A stretch of 5,989 bases of DNA, taken from NCBI GenBank assembly GCA_045639085.1, contig JAZUCM010000037.1, positions 1-5,989 of the forward strand, written 5' to 3'. The DNA is from Gastranaerophilus sp045639085. Its GTDB lineage: Bacteria > Cyanobacteriota > Vampirovibrionia > Gastranaerophilales > Gastranaerophilaceae. A program made the position numbers and the translations under genes. Positions within the stretch are counted from its first letter, which is position 1, and each line of letters begins with the position of its first letter. Positions 4,955 to 5,989 of the stretch are shown here, one piece after another. A model generated the notes under the pieces. The model searched no databases. It saw only the letters and a program-made list of their open reading frames with translations, and was not told the DNA's origin.

Positions 4955-5965
4955 CTAGCGCTTAATACATCGAACGTAACGCTTAGTAGTTCTTTGCTCT
5001 GTCGCGAGTGCCCCTGCCGCAAATACTAAACGCCAAGCCACAGGTACACCCGTTTCTGAAAGAGAAATAGGGGCAGTTTCACCAGACCAAAAAATATCAG
5101 TACCACCCGACATTCCCATACCAATAAGCGCTTTATTATAAAACATTGAAGACAATTCGTCATTATTAGGCAACCGACTATTAACATCTTGCGCTGTACA
5201 AGCCGCACTAGCAGCTACCCATTCAATCGCCGAAGTACTTGCATCAACCGATAATGGCACAGGAGCTACAACACTGGCACCATCATTATACAATGCAGTA
5301 ACAAACCCTATATCCTTCCCAACGGTATTAGGTCCTTTATTACCATTCAAATCATAAATAAAATTAGCACACATTTTAGGTTGAACAAAGTGCCAACCGT
5401 ATGCGTGTGATGGAGGTTGCTCAGAATGTACACATCGCGGATTATAGTAGACTGCTAAAGATTCACCATTTTGAGTTTCAAAAGCCGCAGCTTTAGTATC
5501 AATATTATTTTGCGGATTTCTAAGAGTATTACTTGAAGTTGTCACATAAGAACCCGTGAATAAAGGATTCAATTCACTCAACTTCGTTGGCCAAGATTTT
5601 GTAGAACCCACCAAGTTTGTGTAAGACACCGCAATACCACAATCAGCAAGGTGATCCGCGTCGCAAATATTGTTGATTTTTAAAACTTTGCTCAAACCTT
5701 CAGTGAGGAAGGCCTCAGCCGCAGTGTCTTTTGTTGCCGTAACAGAGCCATCCGTGTTCGTGCCTTCGTATTCACCGTAACCATTCAACTGTGGCATCAT
5801 CGCGATTGCCTGAGACATGCGAGCGTACAAAGCTTTTCGCTGCGTGGTCCAAGTTCGCTCATTAATGTTAGCCATCAAGCTTGGCAATGTAATCGCGGCG
5901 ACAACGCCGATGATTGTGAGGGAAAGCAATATTTCCGCCATGGTAAATCCAACGCTCTGCGTCAT
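4955..5965 (-). CDS. Type IV pilin-like (prepilin) protein with a lectin-like C-terminus
   Basis: This 336-residue protein begins MTQSVGFTMAE followed by a hydrophobic helix (LSLTIIGVVAAITLPSLM, 14-31), a class III (prepilin peptidase) leader. Cleavage is expected between G6 and F7, with the conserved Glu at mature position +5 (E11). The mature protein would enter the inner membrane and be assembled as a pilin or pseudopilin. After the long amphipathic helix (to about residue 60) come a variable middle, the motif YDLNGNKGPNTVGKDIGF (204-221) frequent in such prepilins, and a C-terminal block: SRLPNNDELSSMFYNK (263-278), IFWSGE, AWRLVFAAG and RYVRCIKR. This block resembles DUF1566/fibrobacter-type lectin-like domains. 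Six cysteines (101, 109, 178, 199, 256, 333) could form extracytoplasmic disulphides. No Shine-Dalgarno precedes ATG 5965 and the frame is open to the window edge, so the true start may lie upstream. No pilus-assembly genes are adjacent. Whether it is a pilin, a pseudopilin or an adhesin is undecided. Confidence 0.85.
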   Translation of the reverse strand: MTQSVGFTMAEILLSLTIIGVVAAITLPSLMANINERTWTTQRKALYARMSQAIAMMPQLNGYGEYEGTNTDGSVTATKDTAAEAFLTEGLSKVLKINNICDADHLADCGIAVSYTNLVGSTKSWPTKLSELNPLFTGSYVTTSSNTLRNPQNNIDTKAAAFETQNGESLAVYYNPRCVHSEQPPSHAYGWHFVQPKMCANFIYDLNGNKGPNTVGKDIGFVTALYNDGASVVAPVPLSVDASTSAIEWVAASAACTAQDVNSRLPNNDELSSMFYNKALIGMGMSGGTDIFWSGETAPISLSETGVPVAWRLVFAAGALATEQRTTKRYVRCIKR

Positions 5966-5989
5966 TGCGAGCGAACGAATGTGAGCGCG
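5961..5989. repeat. Edge of a probable dispersed repeat, cut by the window
   Basis: The plus-strand GTCATTGCGAGCGAACGAAT, followed by GTGAGCGCG, resembles the start of short palindromic repeats (GTCATTGCGAGCG...GGCAATC type) that I recall as abundant in several uncultured gut and intracellular bacteria. Only one end is present. It overlaps the prepilin start codon (5963-5965) and replaces any ribosome binding site. The identification is from memory and needs a second genomic copy to confirm it. Confidence 0.45.

Noticed and set aside
5026..5208. Minus-strand 60-codon frame inside the prepilin gene
   Set aside because: It is out of frame within the C-terminal block of the prepilin, whose own frame carries the recognisable motifs. 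There is no sign of a frameshift.

Overview
This is a roughly 6 kb stretch of chromosome from a low-GC bacterium, most likely an uncultured host-associated one. The arginyl-tRNA synthetase, the RelE-like toxin and the prepilin resemble, from memory, proteins of Cyanobacteria-related gut bacteria (Gastranaerophilales/Vampirovibrionia type). That placement is inference, and similar prepilins occur in other uncultured gut lineages. No rRNA, tRNA, CRISPR array, insertion sequence or phage structural gene is visible.

Left part (1-394): the start of a minus-strand gene runs off the left edge. It has a clear ribosome binding site, a promoter-like TTGACA-17-CATAAT pair and a leader of about 135 nt. 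That leader holds a run of ten G on the coding strand and a hairpin beside the ribosome binding site. The interval also has several palindromes (66-91, 267-282, 303-326) and the promoter of the rightward gene.

Regulator pair (395-2452, plus strand): a TrmB-type regulator has an N-terminal winged helix and a C-terminal sensor-type domain. It is followed 99 bp later by a 386-residue protein that appears to consist of four consecutive GntR-type winged-helix DNA-binding domains with no effector domain. The GntR array is the most unusual object in the window.

Toxin-antitoxin module (2472-3027, minus strand): an AbrB-like antitoxin and a RelE/ParE-like toxin overlap by 8 bp. Their promoter is close to consensus and is threaded through three GTGGGA-type half-sites, a probable autoregulatory operator. 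The module converges on the GntR array with only 19 bp between stop codons and no visible terminator.

Right part (3187-5989): complete argS (plus strand) ends in a strong hairpin terminator shared with the convergent prepilin-like gene (minus strand). The prepilin protein has a type IV pilin leader and a lectin-like/DUF1566-like C-terminus. Its start codon lies in what looks like the edge of a dispersed repeat running off the right end.

Working together: argS is housekeeping. The TA module and the two regulators look like accessory genes set beside it. The TrmB protein could supply sensing and the GntR array multivalent DNA binding, but nothing in the window proves that they cooperate or names their targets.
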